A stretch of 64,000 nucleotides of DNA from Janibacter terrae NBRC 107853 (GTDB lineage: Bacteria > Actinomycetota > Actinomycetes > Actinomycetales > Dermatophilaceae), in assembly GCF_001591405.1 (NCBI RefSeq), contig NZ_BCUV01000006.1, positions 434,001 to 498,000 of the forward strand. Direction: 5' to 3'. This document shows positions 42,576-51,647 of this stretch, piece by piece (the stretch's first letter is position 1; each line of letters starts with the position of its first letter). Below the pieces are notes generated by a model. It was not told the origin of the DNA, searched no databases, and worked only from the letters and a program-made list of their open reading frames with translations. The position numbers and the translations under genes are program-made.

Positions 42576-44129
42576 ATGACCACCGTGAGCGACCGCCGAC
42601 ACCTCACCCCCGTCCCCGACAACGGGACCACGCGCGACCTCACCCCACCCAACAACCAAGACGCCGAACGCGCCGTCCTCGGCGCCCTCCTCACCGGCAA
42701 CCACACCGCCCTCACCGACGTCACCACCACCATCGCCGCCCACGACCACTACCGACCCAGCCACGAGCTCATCCACGACGCCATCGAGCACCTCTGGTCA
42801 CGCGGCGAACCCGTCGACACCATCACCATCGGCGACCACCTCCAGCGCACCCAACAGCTCGACCGCGCCGGCGGACGCGCCTACCTCGCCGAGCTCCTCA
42901 CCAACGCCCCCGTCCCCGAAACCGCCGGCTACCACGCCCGCATCGTCGCCGAGCACGCCACCCGACGCCGAGTCCTCAAGCTCGCCGACCGCCTCCGCGC
43001 CACCGCCCTGACCCCCGGCGACCTCGACCTCGACGACCTCACCACCCGCACCACCACCGAGCTCGCCCACCTACCACCACGCATCCCAGGCGTCGACGCC
43101 GACACCCCCGACGACCCCTGGGCGCCCATCGACCTCGCCGACCTCATCGCCCACGGCGACATGGCCGGCCCCACCGCCACCCTCGTCACCCGCCGCGACG
43201 GCAAGAACCTCCTCTACCCCGGCGCCATCCACTCCATCAGCGGCGAGCCAGGCTCCGGCAAGTCATGGTTCGCGCTCGTCGCCGTCGCCCAAGAGATCAC
43301 CAACGGCCACGACGTGCTGTACGTCGACTTCGAAGACCGACCACAGACCCTCATCGCCCGCCTCCGCTCACTCAAATGCCCCGACCACCTCATCACCCGC
43401 CACGTCCGCTACATCCGCCCCCACGTCGCCCTCGACCCAGCAGCAGCCACCCGCCTCGACGCCCACGCCTCCGGCACCACCCTCGCCGTCGTCGACGGAA
43501 TCACCGAAGCGATGACCCTCCACGGCCTCTCCCTCATGGACAACGAAGACGTCGCCCGCTGGCTCGCGCTCATCCCCCACCGCCTCGCCGCCCACGGCCC
43601 CGCCGTCCTCCAGATCGACCACGTCGTCAAGAACAGCGATTCCCGCGGCCGCTACGCCATCGGCGGCCAACACAAGCTCGCCGGCATCACCGGCGCCGCC
43701 TACAAGCTCCTCACCGTCAAGTCCTTCGGCAAGCAAGCCCACGGCCACGCCAAGCTCGTCATCGACAAAGACCGCCACGGCGACATCGGCCCCAACGGCA
43801 CCACCGTCGCCGAGCTCCACATGGACGCCACCGACCTCCGCGAAAACGCCCCTATCCGCGCCTGGCTCGATCACCCCACCCAGTCCGTCGACGACGACGG
43901 CCACTTCCGGCCCACCACCCTCATGGTCCGCGTCAGCGACTTCCTCGCCAAGTCCAACGGCGTCTCCGGCAACGCGATCCGCACCGGGGTTCGCGGCAAG
44001 AAGGACTCCATCGACGACGCCATCGCCGCACTCGTCGCCGAAGGCCACATCCGACTCGAAGACGCACCCCGAGGTGGCTCTTTCCACTACCTCGTGACCC
44101 CCTTCACCGACGACCGAGACGAGGACTGA
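42576..44129 (+). CDS. DnaB-type replicative helicase, RepA/KaiC-like ATPase
   Basis: The 517-residue protein has an N-terminal DnaB domain (QDAERAVLGALLTGNH, then GGRAYLAELLTNAP, about 25-120) and a RecA-fold ATPase with Walker A SGEPGSGKSWFALVA (about 221-235) and VLYVDFEDRPQ. A C-terminal winged-helix-like tail (residues about 440-510) follows. The ATG at 42576 has AGCAGGAG upstream. It unwinds DNA at the phage fork; the loader or primase is not visible. The candidate origin begins just after its stop. Confidence 0.87.
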   Translation: MTTVSDRRHLTPVPDNGTTRDLTPPNNQDAERAVLGALLTGNHTALTDVTTTIAAHDHYRPSHELIHDAIEHLWSRGEPVDTITIGDHLQRTQQLDRAGGRAYLAELLTNAPVPETAGYHARIVAEHATRRRVLKLADRLRATALTPGDLDLDDLTTRTTTELAHLPPRIPGVDADTPDDPWAPIDLADLIAHGDMAGPTATLVTRRDGKNLLYPGAIHSISGEPGSGKSWFALVAVAQEITNGHDVLYVDFEDRPQTLIARLRSLKCPDHLITRHVRYIRPHVALDPAAATRLDAHASGTTLAVVDGITEAMTLHGLSLMDNEDVARWLALIPHRLAAHGPAVLQIDHVVKNSDSRGRYAIGGQHKLAGITGAAYKLLTVKSFGKQAHGHAKLVIDKDRHGDIGPNGTTVAELHMDATDLRENAPIRAWLDHPTQSVDDDGHFRPTTLMVRVSDFLAKSNGVSGNAIRTGVRGKKDSIDDAIAALVAEGHIRLEDAPRGGSFHYLVTPFTDDRDED

Positions 44130-44130
44130 T

Positions 44131-44300
44131 CCCTGTGGAAAACCCTGTGCACAACAACGCGACCGACTGTCCCCCCACCGTCCCCCCGACTGTCCCCCCG
44201 GACCGGGTCCCGGACGACTGTGTCCCGTCCCCCTCCCCTACGGGGGACGGACACAGTCCGACCGTCCCCCGGGACACGCTCAACCACCCGGGGGACAGAC
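44131..44300. other. Candidate phage replication origin: DnaA boxes, GTCCCCC iterons and a large hairpin
   Basis: TGTGGAAAA (44134-44142) and TGTGCACAA (44146-44154) are DnaA boxes on the minus strand: TTTTCCACA matches TTWTNCACA, and TTGTGCACA is one base from TTGTCCACA. GTCCCCC occurs at 44169, 44180, 44192, 44227 and 44264, and inverted at 44242 and 44290. The segments at 44217-44233 and 44242-44257 form a 16-bp stem with a single bulged C. Confidence 0.55.
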
Positions 44301-44737
44301 ACCCCACACCCGACACCACCGACTGCACCCACGAGCAGCCCCCCACCACCGATCTCCGGTACCCCCTCGACGGCCCCCCGGTACTCATGTCCCGGTGCGC
44401 GACCTGCCGCCGGCCCGTGCCCAACCCCCAGCCGATCACCGACCGCGCCGCCGACGTGATGCACGAGGCGTGGATCAGGCGCTGCGGCGTCACGGCCTCG
44501 ACCCGGGATCACGTCGCGGTGATGGTCCGCGCCCTCGACCCCGACGACCTGATCGTCACGCCCGAGCACGACGCGGCCACCATCCGCGCGGCCCTCCGCC
44601 CCCTCCGCGACTACGCCCGGCAGAAGGTCAACCTCTCCGCGCAGGTCGCCAGCACCGAGCTGAGCGAGCTCCTCCGGTCGCTCGCCAACGACCTGAACCG
44701 GATCCTGGACGAGGTCGAGAAGGGCGCGTCGTCGTGA
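44135..44737 (+). CDS. Phage protein with zinc motif and helical C-terminus
   Basis: The frame gives 200 residues from a GTG at 44135. The first 85 residues are Pro/Thr/Asp low complexity laid over the repeat-rich DNA, so the true start could be the ATG at 44389 (MSRCATCRRPVPNP), giving about 115 residues. The second half has a CATC knuckle and long helices (LSELLRSLANDLNRILDEVE). Its stop overlaps the next GTG. No family is recognised. Confidence 0.55.
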   Translation: MENPVHNNATDCPPTVPPTVPPDRVPDDCVPSPSPTGDGHSPTVPRDTLNHPGDRHPTPDTTDCTHEQPPTTDLRYPLDGPPVLMSRCATCRRPVPNPQPITDRAADVMHEAWIRRCGVTASTRDHVAVMVRALDPDDLIVTPEHDAATIRAALRPLRDYARQKVNLSAQVASTELSELLRSLANDLNRILDEVEKGASS

Positions 44738-45138
44738 GCGACTGCCCCCGCTGGGCCGCCGAACGCGCCACCCTGCCCGCCCACACCGACACCGACGAGC
44801 TCGCCGCCCGCGCCACCTGGCACGCCCAGTCCTGCCCCACCTGCCGCGGCTGGCACGCCCCCGAACACCTCGGACGGGACCTGCCCCCAGACGGCACAAC
44901 CCTGACCGTCGCCGTCCTGTCGGCCGTCGCCGTCATCGAAGCGCAGACGACCCCACCAGCGCCCCCTCCCGCACCCCGTCCCGCGCTCCAGCCGCGAGCA
45001 ACCACGCGCGACGCACACACACCCGCCCCGGCCCGTGCGCGCCCGCCAGCACCCGCCCTGACCCGTGACGGAGGGCACCTGCCACGGCGCACCCCAAGGA
45101 CGTTCTCGACCGCCCCCGACCTCATGGAAGGACCCTGA
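44734..45138 (+). CDS. Phage protein with CPTCRGW zinc motif
   Basis: The 134-residue protein has an N-terminal cluster (DCPRWAAER, then QSCPTCRGWH) like that of the protein at 34074, a short hydrophobic helix and a Pro/Ala/Arg-rich tail. It overlaps the previous stop. Its end is followed directly by the small terminase. Confidence 0.5.
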   Translation: MSDCPRWAAERATLPAHTDTDELAARATWHAQSCPTCRGWHAPEHLGRDLPPDGTTLTVAVLSAVAVIEAQTTPPAPPPAPRPALQPRATTRDAHTPAPARARPPAPALTRDGGHLPRRTPRTFSTAPDLMEGP

Positions 45139-45139
45139 A

Positions 45140-45736
45140 ATGGCCCAGTGCACCGCCACCTCCAAGCAGTCCCGCGAGCAGTGCAAACGCAACGCCGCGC
45201 CGGGGCAGGAAGTCTGCGCGATCCACGGCGCGAAGTCCCCCCAGGCGCTGCAGGCTGCCGCCAAGCGTGAGCAGGAAGCGCAGGCCCGCGCCGACGCGCA
45301 CCGGTTCGCCGCCCGCACGGACATCCATCCCGCTGACGCGCTCCTCGAGCTCGTCCACTACCAGGCCGGGATCGTCACGTACTGGCGCGCCAGGGTCGAG
45401 GACGTCACCGACGACGACCTCGTGTGGGGCGTGACGAAGCACGAGGACGGGTTCGGCGCCGAGGGCCCCATCGACAAGAAGACCCGCGAGGCCGGCCCGC
45501 ACGTCGCCTACCGGCTCCTCACCGAAGCCCAGGACAAGCTCGCCGCCTACGCCGCCGCCGCGTTGAAGGCTGGCATTGACGAGCGGCGAGTGCGCATCGC
45601 GGAGTCCCAGGGCGCCGCGATCGCCGGCGCGATCCGCGCGATCCTCGACGCGCTCAACCTCACGCCCGAGCAGGCCGAGCTCGTGCCGCAGGTCGTGCCC
45701 GCGCAGCTGCGGCTCCTCGCCGGAGACGCGTCATGA
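45140..45736 (+). CDS. terS: Terminase small subunit-like protein
   Basis: The 198-residue protein has an N-terminal zinc-knuckle pattern (CTATSKQSREQCKRNAAPGQ, then VCAIHG) common in actinophage small terminases and a central helical region (LLELVHYQAGIVTYWRARVE) with a C-terminal oligomerisation-like helix. It would recognise phage DNA for packaging. The large subunit lies 1.6 kb downstream, separated by two small genes and a reverse-strand gene. Confidence 0.72.
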   Translation: MAQCTATSKQSREQCKRNAAPGQEVCAIHGAKSPQALQAAAKREQEAQARADAHRFAARTDIHPADALLELVHYQAGIVTYWRARVEDVTDDDLVWGVTKHEDGFGAEGPIDKKTREAGPHVAYRLLTEAQDKLAAYAAAALKAGIDERRVRIAESQGAAIAGAIRAILDALNLTPEQAELVPQVVPAQLRLLAGDAS

Positions 45737-45888
45737 CCGGCCGCCCGCCGCTCACGCCCCACGACCGCAGCGACGACTGCCCCTGCGGGCCCGCGACGCG
45801 CCTGCAGATGACGGGGCGCGGCGACGTCTGGCACATCGGCCACCACCGCCTCGCCCCCACCGACACCCCCACGCCCGAAGGAGCCTGA
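45733..45888 (+). CDS. Small phage protein
   Basis: The 51-residue product starts in an ATGA overlap with the terminase small subunit. It has CPCGPATRLQMTGRGDVWHI and a His-rich C-terminus. Coupling is the main support. Confidence 0.5.
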   Translation: MTGRPPLTPHDRSDDCPCGPATRLQMTGRGDVWHIGHHRLAPTDTPTPEGA

Positions 45889-45891
45889 CCC

Positions 45892-46701
45892 ATGCACCAG
45901 CACTCGACTCGTCCACCCATGCTCGCCGCCGACCACATCCGCGAACTGATCCGCACCCACACCACCACCAGCGTCGTCACCCGACCGGTCATGCGACCCA
46001 TCCCCTCAACCGGCAACCCCCGCCTCTACCCACGTTGGGAGCCGACCGGCGCCACCCGCCAGGAACTGCACCATGTCACCGAGCCCCCGCTCCTCGAGCA
46101 GCTCGCCGGCGTTACCGGAACGACCGGCCTCTCCGACACCGACGCCGCCAAGGGCGGGTACGCGTCCAAGCCCGCCGCCCACCTCGGCGCCACCGACGCC
46201 CTCACCCGCATCGACCGCCAAGCACGCGCCCTCGCCGACGACCACGGCGTCGACAACACCGGCCCCCTCCCCGCCGTCCTGTCCCGCCTGTCCGGCGCCC
46301 TCGGACACGAACCCCACCGCCGCGTCCGCTCCTGGTGGGCCACCGCGCGGCTCCTCACCCAGCACGACACCCCCGCCTACCGGCCCCACGGCGTGCCGTG
46401 CCCCCACTGCTGGGACACCGACACCCTCCGCATCCGCATAGACGACGAGCTCGCCACCTGCACCGGTTGCGGCGAGACGTGGGACCGCACCGGCGAACCG
46501 GACCACGGCAGCCTGGACGTGCTGGGGCAGCACGTGGCGTGGTGCGCTGAGCACGAGGTCACGAAGGCCCGCCACTGGGACATCGACGACCAGGGCTACC
46601 CGACGGAGTGCGTCGAGTGCTTGGCGTTCCGGGTGGCGTGGGCGGAGTGGCGACTCGCCCACGCGGCCGGTGTGGACGTGGCCGCGCGGGCGAGTGCATA
46701 A
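45892..46701 (+). CDS. Zinc-ribbon phage protein
   Basis: The 269-residue protein has a treble-clef-like cluster in its second half (CPHCWDTDTLRIRIDDELAT, then CTGCGETW, about 163-200) and a later CVECLAFRVAW motif. Similar proteins occur beside terminases in actinophages, where they have no assigned function. A role in packaging-site recognition or late regulation is possible. Confidence 0.65.
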   Translation: MHQHSTRPPMLAADHIRELIRTHTTTSVVTRPVMRPIPSTGNPRLYPRWEPTGATRQELHHVTEPPLLEQLAGVTGTTGLSDTDAAKGGYASKPAAHLGATDALTRIDRQARALADDHGVDNTGPLPAVLSRLSGALGHEPHRRVRSWWATARLLTQHDTPAYRPHGVPCPHCWDTDTLRIRIDDELATCTGCGETWDRTGEPDHGSLDVLGQHVAWCAEHEVTKARHWDIDDQGYPTECVECLAFRVAWAEWRLAHAAGVDVAARASA

Positions 46702-46748
46702 TGGGCTCAGCGATTCGTCATGCCCTCAGGCAGGCCGGGTCGCTCTCG

Positions 46749-47291
46749 CTACGTCGTGAGGTCCTCCAGCAGCGACGCCATGAACTTCGGTCCCTCGCTG
46801 GTGCTGAACTTCTCGGACAAGCGGCCGTTGACCGTCACGACCATCCCCCCGCGATAACGGAGCTTGATCGGGGCATTGAACCGCGGCCAGGGCTCGCCAT
46901 CGAGGAAGTCCTGGCTGATCCACACGTACGGGGCGTTCGCGCGCGGGTCATCTCCCTCGGCATCCGACAGCACAGATATCTGCTCCAGGTCGCCTCGCGA
47001 GATCACCTTCACGTCAGTGCTGCCGCTCGGAGCCCCTTCCGTGTAGTCCTGCCAGCGGAACTCGTTCGTGAGCGTGGCCACCGCGACGTGGCGCTCCGTG
47101 AAGACGATGACCTGGCCAGACGTACGCATCCCTTCCTCCGTGAGATCGCCGTCAGCCCAGACGACGTCAGCGTGCTGTAGCAGGACAGCGATACGGCTCC
47201 ACACGTGGCGGTGAGGGCCGGACAGGCCCATGGCCTGCGTCTTCTCCCAGACTGACCGGACCCACTGCTCGTGCCCCTCAGCGTCGACCAT
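46749..47291 (-). CDS. Reverse-strand moron of unknown function
   Basis: This 180-residue soluble protein lies alone on the minus strand between rightward packaging genes. It has an N-terminal helical region (HEQWVRSVWEKTQAMGLSGP) and a beta-rich middle (SGQVIVFTERHVAVATLTNE). The ATG at 47291 is preceded by GGGG. The orientation and isolation are typical of lysogeny-expressed cargo genes. No family is recognised. Confidence 0.7.
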   Translation of the reverse strand: MVDAEGHEQWVRSVWEKTQAMGLSGPHRHVWSRIAVLLQHADVVWADGDLTEEGMRTSGQVIVFTERHVAVATLTNEFRWQDYTEGAPSGSTDVKVISRGDLEQISVLSDAEGDDPRANAPYVWISQDFLDGEPWPRFNAPIKLRYRGGMVVTVNGRLSEKFSTSEGPKFMASLLEDLTT

Positions 47292-47334
47292 GAGAACTCC
47301 CCTTCATCAGCGCCCCCTCCGGTGAGGAGGCATC

Positions 47335-48858
47335 ATGACAAACATCGTCCACGGCACCACCGACAGCGCCTTCGAGTTCGCCGCCCGCCTGTTCGAGCCC
47401 CCCACCCGTGCCTGGGCCACCCCCGGCGACCTCGCCCAACACCTCGACCCCCGCACCGTCCAAACCCCCGCACTCGACCTCATCGACACCGAACTCGCGC
47501 GGCTCCTCGACACCCCCGACGGCCGGCTCATCATCACCATGCCCCCACAGGAGGGCAAGAGCACCCGCGCCGCCGGCGACTTCCCCGTCTGGGCACTCAC
47601 CCAGAACCCCGACCTGCGGATCGTCACCGCGTCCTACGCGCAGTCCCTCGCCAACCGCAACGGCCGCGCCATCCGCCGCCGCATCACCGAACACCCCGAC
47701 CTCGGCCTGACCATCGCGCCCGACAACGGCGCCGTCAGCGACTGGACCCTCGACAGCCACACCGGCGGCGTCCTCTCGGTAGGCATCGGCTCCGGCCTCA
47801 CCGGCCGGCCCGCTGACCTCATGGTCATCGACGACCCGATCAGCAACCGCGAGCAGGCCGACTCGAAGGTCTACCGCGACCGAGCCTGGGACTGGTGGAC
47901 CGACGTCGCGTCCACCCGCCTCGCGCCCGGTGCCCCAGTCGTCCTCATCCTGACCCGCTGGCACCACGACGACCTCGCCGGCCGACTCCTCGCAGCCGAA
48001 GACGGACACCTCTGGCGCGTGGTCAACATCCCCGCCCAGTGCGTCGACCCCGACACCGACCCCCTCGACCGTGAGCTCGACGAGTTCATGGCCTCAGCCC
48101 GTGGCCGCACCCTCGCGCAGTGGGCCGCAGTCAAGGTCCGCGTCGGCTCCCGCACCTGGGCCAGCCTCTACCAGGGCAACCCGACACCCGACGAGGGCAA
48201 CCTCTTCCCCGTCGACGCCTGGGCCCGCTACGAGCTGCCCATGTGGGTCGAACGCGAGGACGGGTCCCGGATCGTGCCCGAGGTCGGGCGCGACCCCAAC
48301 CTCGAGCTCGTGCAGTCCTGGGACTTCACGTTCAAGGACACCAAGGCCAGCGACTACGTCGTAGGGCAGGTCTGGCTCCGCCGCGGCGTCCACGCGTACC
48401 TCCTCGACCAGGTCCGTCGCCGGGCCGGCTTCACCGAGTCCGTGCAGATGATGCTCGACCTGTCCGCGCGGTGGCCGCAGGCGATCGCGAAGCTCGTGGA
48501 GGACAAGGCCAACGGGCCCGCCATCTTGAACGCGCTCCGCTCGCGGGTCGGTGGCCTCATCCCCGTCGAACCCGAAGGGTCGAAGTACGCTCGCGCGGCC
48601 GCGGTCACCCCGTTCGTGGAGTCACAGAACGTGGTCCTGCCCGACCCGCTCAAGGTCGACGGCACCGCGTGGGTCACCGCCCTGACGGAGGAAGCGCGGG
48701 AGTTCCCCGCCGGCGCGAACGACGACACCGTCGACGCCATGTCCCAAGCCGTACACCGCCTCCTGCTCGTGCCCCTCTTGGGTGACGGCGACACCCACGA
48801 CTGGACCGAGCTGCTCGACGACACCGACGACGCCCTCGACTGGGCACCCAGCTACTAG
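47335..48858 (+). CDS. terL: Terminase large subunit
   Basis: The 507-residue protein has an ATPase with Walker A TMPPQEGKST (about 68-77) and Walker B ADLMVIDDPIS (about 160-170), and a C-terminal RNase H-like nuclease starting VQSWDFTFKDTKASDYVV (Asp about 325) with a late EFPAGANDDTVDAMS acidic motif (about 462-476). It cuts and pumps phage DNA into the prohead. GAGGAGG lies just upstream of the ATG. Confidence 0.95.
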   Translation: MTNIVHGTTDSAFEFAARLFEPPTRAWATPGDLAQHLDPRTVQTPALDLIDTELARLLDTPDGRLIITMPPQEGKSTRAAGDFPVWALTQNPDLRIVTASYAQSLANRNGRAIRRRITEHPDLGLTIAPDNGAVSDWTLDSHTGGVLSVGIGSGLTGRPADLMVIDDPISNREQADSKVYRDRAWDWWTDVASTRLAPGAPVVLILTRWHHDDLAGRLLAAEDGHLWRVVNIPAQCVDPDTDPLDRELDEFMASARGRTLAQWAAVKVRVGSRTWASLYQGNPTPDEGNLFPVDAWARYELPMWVEREDGSRIVPEVGRDPNLELVQSWDFTFKDTKASDYVVGQVWLRRGVHAYLLDQVRRRAGFTESVQMMLDLSARWPQAIAKLVEDKANGPAILNALRSRVGGLIPVEPEGSKYARAAAVTPFVESQNVVLPDPLKVDGTAWVTALTEEAREFPAGANDDTVDAMSQAVHRLLLVPLLGDGDTHDWTELLDDTDDALDWAPSY

Positions 48859-48877
48859 CAACCTCGAAGGGGGCGAC

Positions 48878-50413
48878 GTGACCGACACCGTGACCCTCCC
48901 CCGCCACGAACTCGCCCAACTCGAGCACCTCGTCGAATCCCTCGAAGAGGCCGCCCTCGACGCGCAACGCCTCCTGTCCGCCGAGGACCGCGGCTGGGCG
49001 CGCCTCACCGCCGGCGACGGCACAGACGTCATCGACCGCGCGTCGATCATGCAGGTCGCCGCCGTCGCCCGCATCAACGTGGCCGCCGACCCCCTCATCA
49101 AGCGCGGCGTGAACCTGCGCATCGCGTACCTCGGTTCCCCGTCCGTGTCCGCGCCCAGCAGCGATGACGGGCAGGACCTCAACGCCGTCGTCCAGGCCTT
49201 CTGGGACGACCCGGAGAACGCCGAGACCTTCACCAGCGTGCAGGCCTGCGCCGAACGTGAGCGCGCCCGCAACACCGACGGCAACACGTTCCACGCGCTG
49301 CCGACCGACCCCCGCACCGGCCGCGTGCGGGTGCGGGTCATCCCGCCGTCGCAGGTCACCGACATCATCACCGACCCGGAGGACGCGGCCACGCCGTGGC
49401 TGTACAAGCGGACCTACACGGCCAAGCGCGTCACGCAGAACGCCCTCGGCACCACGAGCACCGTGACCGAGGCACGGACGGTGTACTACCCCGACGTGAA
49501 CTTCCGCCCAGCCACCCGCGCCAGGTCGATCGACGGGCACCCCGTCGAGTGGGACAAGCCCGTCGTCCACACCGCCGTCAACCGCCCGAGCGAGTCCCGG
49601 TGGGGCATCCCCGACGTCCTCGCCGCCCTGCCCTGGGCCGCCGGGTACAAGGACTTCCTGCAGGACTGGGCGAAACTCCACAAGGCCCTCGCGACCGTCG
49701 CGTTCCGTGCGACCGCGAAGACCCGCCGTGGGGCCGCGCAGGTCCGCGAGAAGTTCGCGAGCGTCCCCACCGACGGCACCGGTGTCGGCCAAGTCGCCGT
49801 CACCGGCGAGGGCCAGACGTTCGAGGCCGTGTCCAAGTCGGGCGCGACCATCGACGCCGGCTCGTCCAAGCCCTTGGCCGGGATGGTCGCGGCCGCTCTC
49901 GACCTGCCCGTCACCATGCTCCTGTCCGACCCGGGCGTCACCGGTGCCCGCGCCACCGCGGAGACCCTCGACCGTCCCCTCGAGCTGGAGCGGATGCTGC
50001 GCCGCGCTGTCGACTCCGACCTGATCCGCACTGTCCTCGGGCACGTCATCCGCGAAGCGGTCCGCGCGCCCGGCGGCCCCCTTCGCGGCACGATCCTGCG
50101 CGACCCCGGGTCGCAGCGTGAGGTCATCGACCTGGCAGGCGACCAGCAGCACGACGTCACCGTGGACTGGCCGTCGCTGGAGAAGGTCGACGTCAAGACC
50201 GTCATGGAGTCCCTGGAGATCGCCGACGGCCTTGACGTTGTCGACCCGCTGACGATCGCGCGTCTGGTGCTCGTCGCGCTCGGCATCGACGACGTGGACG
50301 GGGAGCTGGAGCTCGTGAAGGACGACGACGGGAACTTCGTGCCTCCGTCCGCGGGCACCGCGCTGGCCTCGCAGGACCCGGGCTATGACGGCGCCGGCAA
50401 CCCCCAAGGTTGA
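48878..50413 (+). CDS. Portal protein
   Basis: The 511-residue protein belongs to the phage portal superfamily: an N-terminal coiled segment, the core with RINVAADPLIKRGVNLRIAY, LPWAAGYKDFLQDWAKLHKA (about 250) and PVTMLLSDPGVTGARATAET (about 345), and an acidic C-terminus. It forms the dodecameric DNA gate at the capsid vertex. The GTG at 48878 has GAAGGGGG upstream. It lies directly between terminase and the MuF-like gene. Confidence 0.88.
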   Translation: MTDTVTLPRHELAQLEHLVESLEEAALDAQRLLSAEDRGWARLTAGDGTDVIDRASIMQVAAVARINVAADPLIKRGVNLRIAYLGSPSVSAPSSDDGQDLNAVVQAFWDDPENAETFTSVQACAERERARNTDGNTFHALPTDPRTGRVRVRVIPPSQVTDIITDPEDAATPWLYKRTYTAKRVTQNALGTTSTVTEARTVYYPDVNFRPATRARSIDGHPVEWDKPVVHTAVNRPSESRWGIPDVLAALPWAAGYKDFLQDWAKLHKALATVAFRATAKTRRGAAQVREKFASVPTDGTGVGQVAVTGEGQTFEAVSKSGATIDAGSSKPLAGMVAAALDLPVTMLLSDPGVTGARATAETLDRPLELERMLRRAVDSDLIRTVLGHVIREAVRAPGGPLRGTILRDPGSQREVIDLAGDQQHDVTVDWPSLEKVDVKTVMESLEIADGLDVVDPLTIARLVLVALGIDDVDGELELVKDDDGNFVPPSAGTALASQDPGYDGAGNPQG

Positions 50414-50418
50414 TTGTC

Positions 50419-51480
50419 GTGGCAATCAACGAGGAGACCCTCGTCCTGCTCGACGGGATGCGGACCGGTGTCGGCACGCACGTCGACCAGGTCACCCAAG
50501 ACCTCACCCTCGCCTGGTCGAGGGCATGGAACGAGGTCGCCGCTGAGTGGGAGGCAGCGATCGCGGACCTCGTCGCCGCCAGCAAGGACGGGAAGTGGCC
50601 GCCCGCATCGAAGGTGCGTCGTGCTCGCCGGGCGCTGCGTGCTCGCGACGCGACGCGTGAGCTCCTCAAGGACCTGCAAGGCCTCGTGCCGGTGCGGGTC
50701 GTGCAGGACGTGGACGTGCTCCTCGAGGACGTCACGGAGTGGCAGCGGCGCCTGACCGCGTCGCAGTTCCCGCCGCAGGCTGGTGGGACCGCGGTGGTCG
50801 CGTCCGGGTTCGACCTGGTCGACAAGGACGCGATCCACGTGATCGTGGACCGCACCTCGAGCGAGGTCGTCGCCCGGTCGCGGCCGCTGTCCGCGCAGGC
50901 CGAGGCCGCGATGCGCTCCACCCTCGTCAAGGGCGTCGCCGTGGGTGACCACCCGGAGACCGCGGCCCGCGAGATGGTCGCCCGCGTGCACGGCGCGTTC
51001 GACGGCGGGCTGGACCGGGCGAAGGTCATCGCCCGCACCGAGCTGCTCGACGCGCACCGTGCAGCATCCCGCGCGCAGCAGGACCGCCTCGCCGGTCAGG
51101 GCGTCGTCACCGGCTGGCAATGGATCGCCACCCTCGACCAGCGCACCTGCCCGTCCTGCCTGTCGATGCACGGCACGCAGCACCCGCCGGCCGTGGCCGG
51201 CCCCCTGGACCACCAGCAAGGCAGGTGCGACCGGCTCCCGGTCGCAGCGTCGTGGAAGGACCTCGGCTTCGACATCCCCGAGCCGGAGCCGATCCTGCCG
51301 GACGCGCGGGCGTGGTTCGACGGGCTGCCCCAGTCGCAGCGTGTGCAGATCATGGGCGCGCAGCGGCTGCAGCTGCTCGACTCCGGGAGGGTCGGGTGGG
51401 CGGATCTGGCGAAGCGTCGCGACACCGACGGGTGGAGGCCGAGCATTGTGCCGACGCCGGTGCGGGACCTCGCGTCTTAG
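50419..51480 (+). CDS. MuF-like head morphogenesis protein
   Basis: The 353-residue protein has the SPP1 gp7 / MuF core: KVIARTELLDAHRAASRAQQ (about 210-229), then WQWIATLDQRTCPSCLSMHG (about 233-252), with a Cys pair and His. MuF proteins are minor capsid components that enter the head with the DNA. The GTG at 50419 is preferred, with AAGG upstream; a TTG at 50410 overlaps the portal stop. No toxin domain is fused at the C-terminus. Confidence 0.85.
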   Translation: MAINEETLVLLDGMRTGVGTHVDQVTQDLTLAWSRAWNEVAAEWEAAIADLVAASKDGKWPPASKVRRARRALRARDATRELLKDLQGLVPVRVVQDVDVLLEDVTEWQRRLTASQFPPQAGGTAVVASGFDLVDKDAIHVIVDRTSSEVVARSRPLSAQAEAAMRSTLVKGVAVGDHPETAAREMVARVHGAFDGGLDRAKVIARTELLDAHRAASRAQQDRLAGQGVVTGWQWIATLDQRTCPSCLSMHGTQHPPAVAGPLDHQQGRCDRLPVAASWKDLGFDIPEPEPILPDARAWFDGLPQSQRVQIMGAQRLQLLDSGRVGWADLAKRRDTDGWRPSIVPTPVRDLAS

Positions 51481-51647
51481 ACCCAGCCGCCGAGCTCGCG
51501 TGGCGTCACCATCGTGACGGTCTCGCAGAGCCGGCACACCTGCTCGACGTAGGCCCCATTGTCCGTGAGCACGGACTCGACGACTCGCCAGTCGTGGCCG
51601 GGGCACTCGCGGGGTGCGTCGCCTTCGTTGCGGTCGTCAGCGCCCAC
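51477..51647 (-). CDS. Small zinc-motif protein on the minus strand
   Basis: The 56-residue product reads from a GTG at 51647 to a TAA at 51477, with ECPGHDWRVVESVL, then CRLCETVTMVTP. The CPGHxW and CxxC spacing is typical of small actinophage proteins placed near MuF genes. It overlaps the MuF stop by 4 nt, convergent. Confidence 0.5.
   Translation of the reverse strand: MGADDRNEGDAPRECPGHDWRVVESVLTDNGAYVEQVCRLCETVTMVTPRELGGWV

Noticed and set aside
44161-44300. CRISPR-like or transposon reading of the GTCCCCC repeats
   Set aside because: The repeats are only 7-8 bp, irregularly spaced and in both orientations, so they fit origin iterons or hairpins better.
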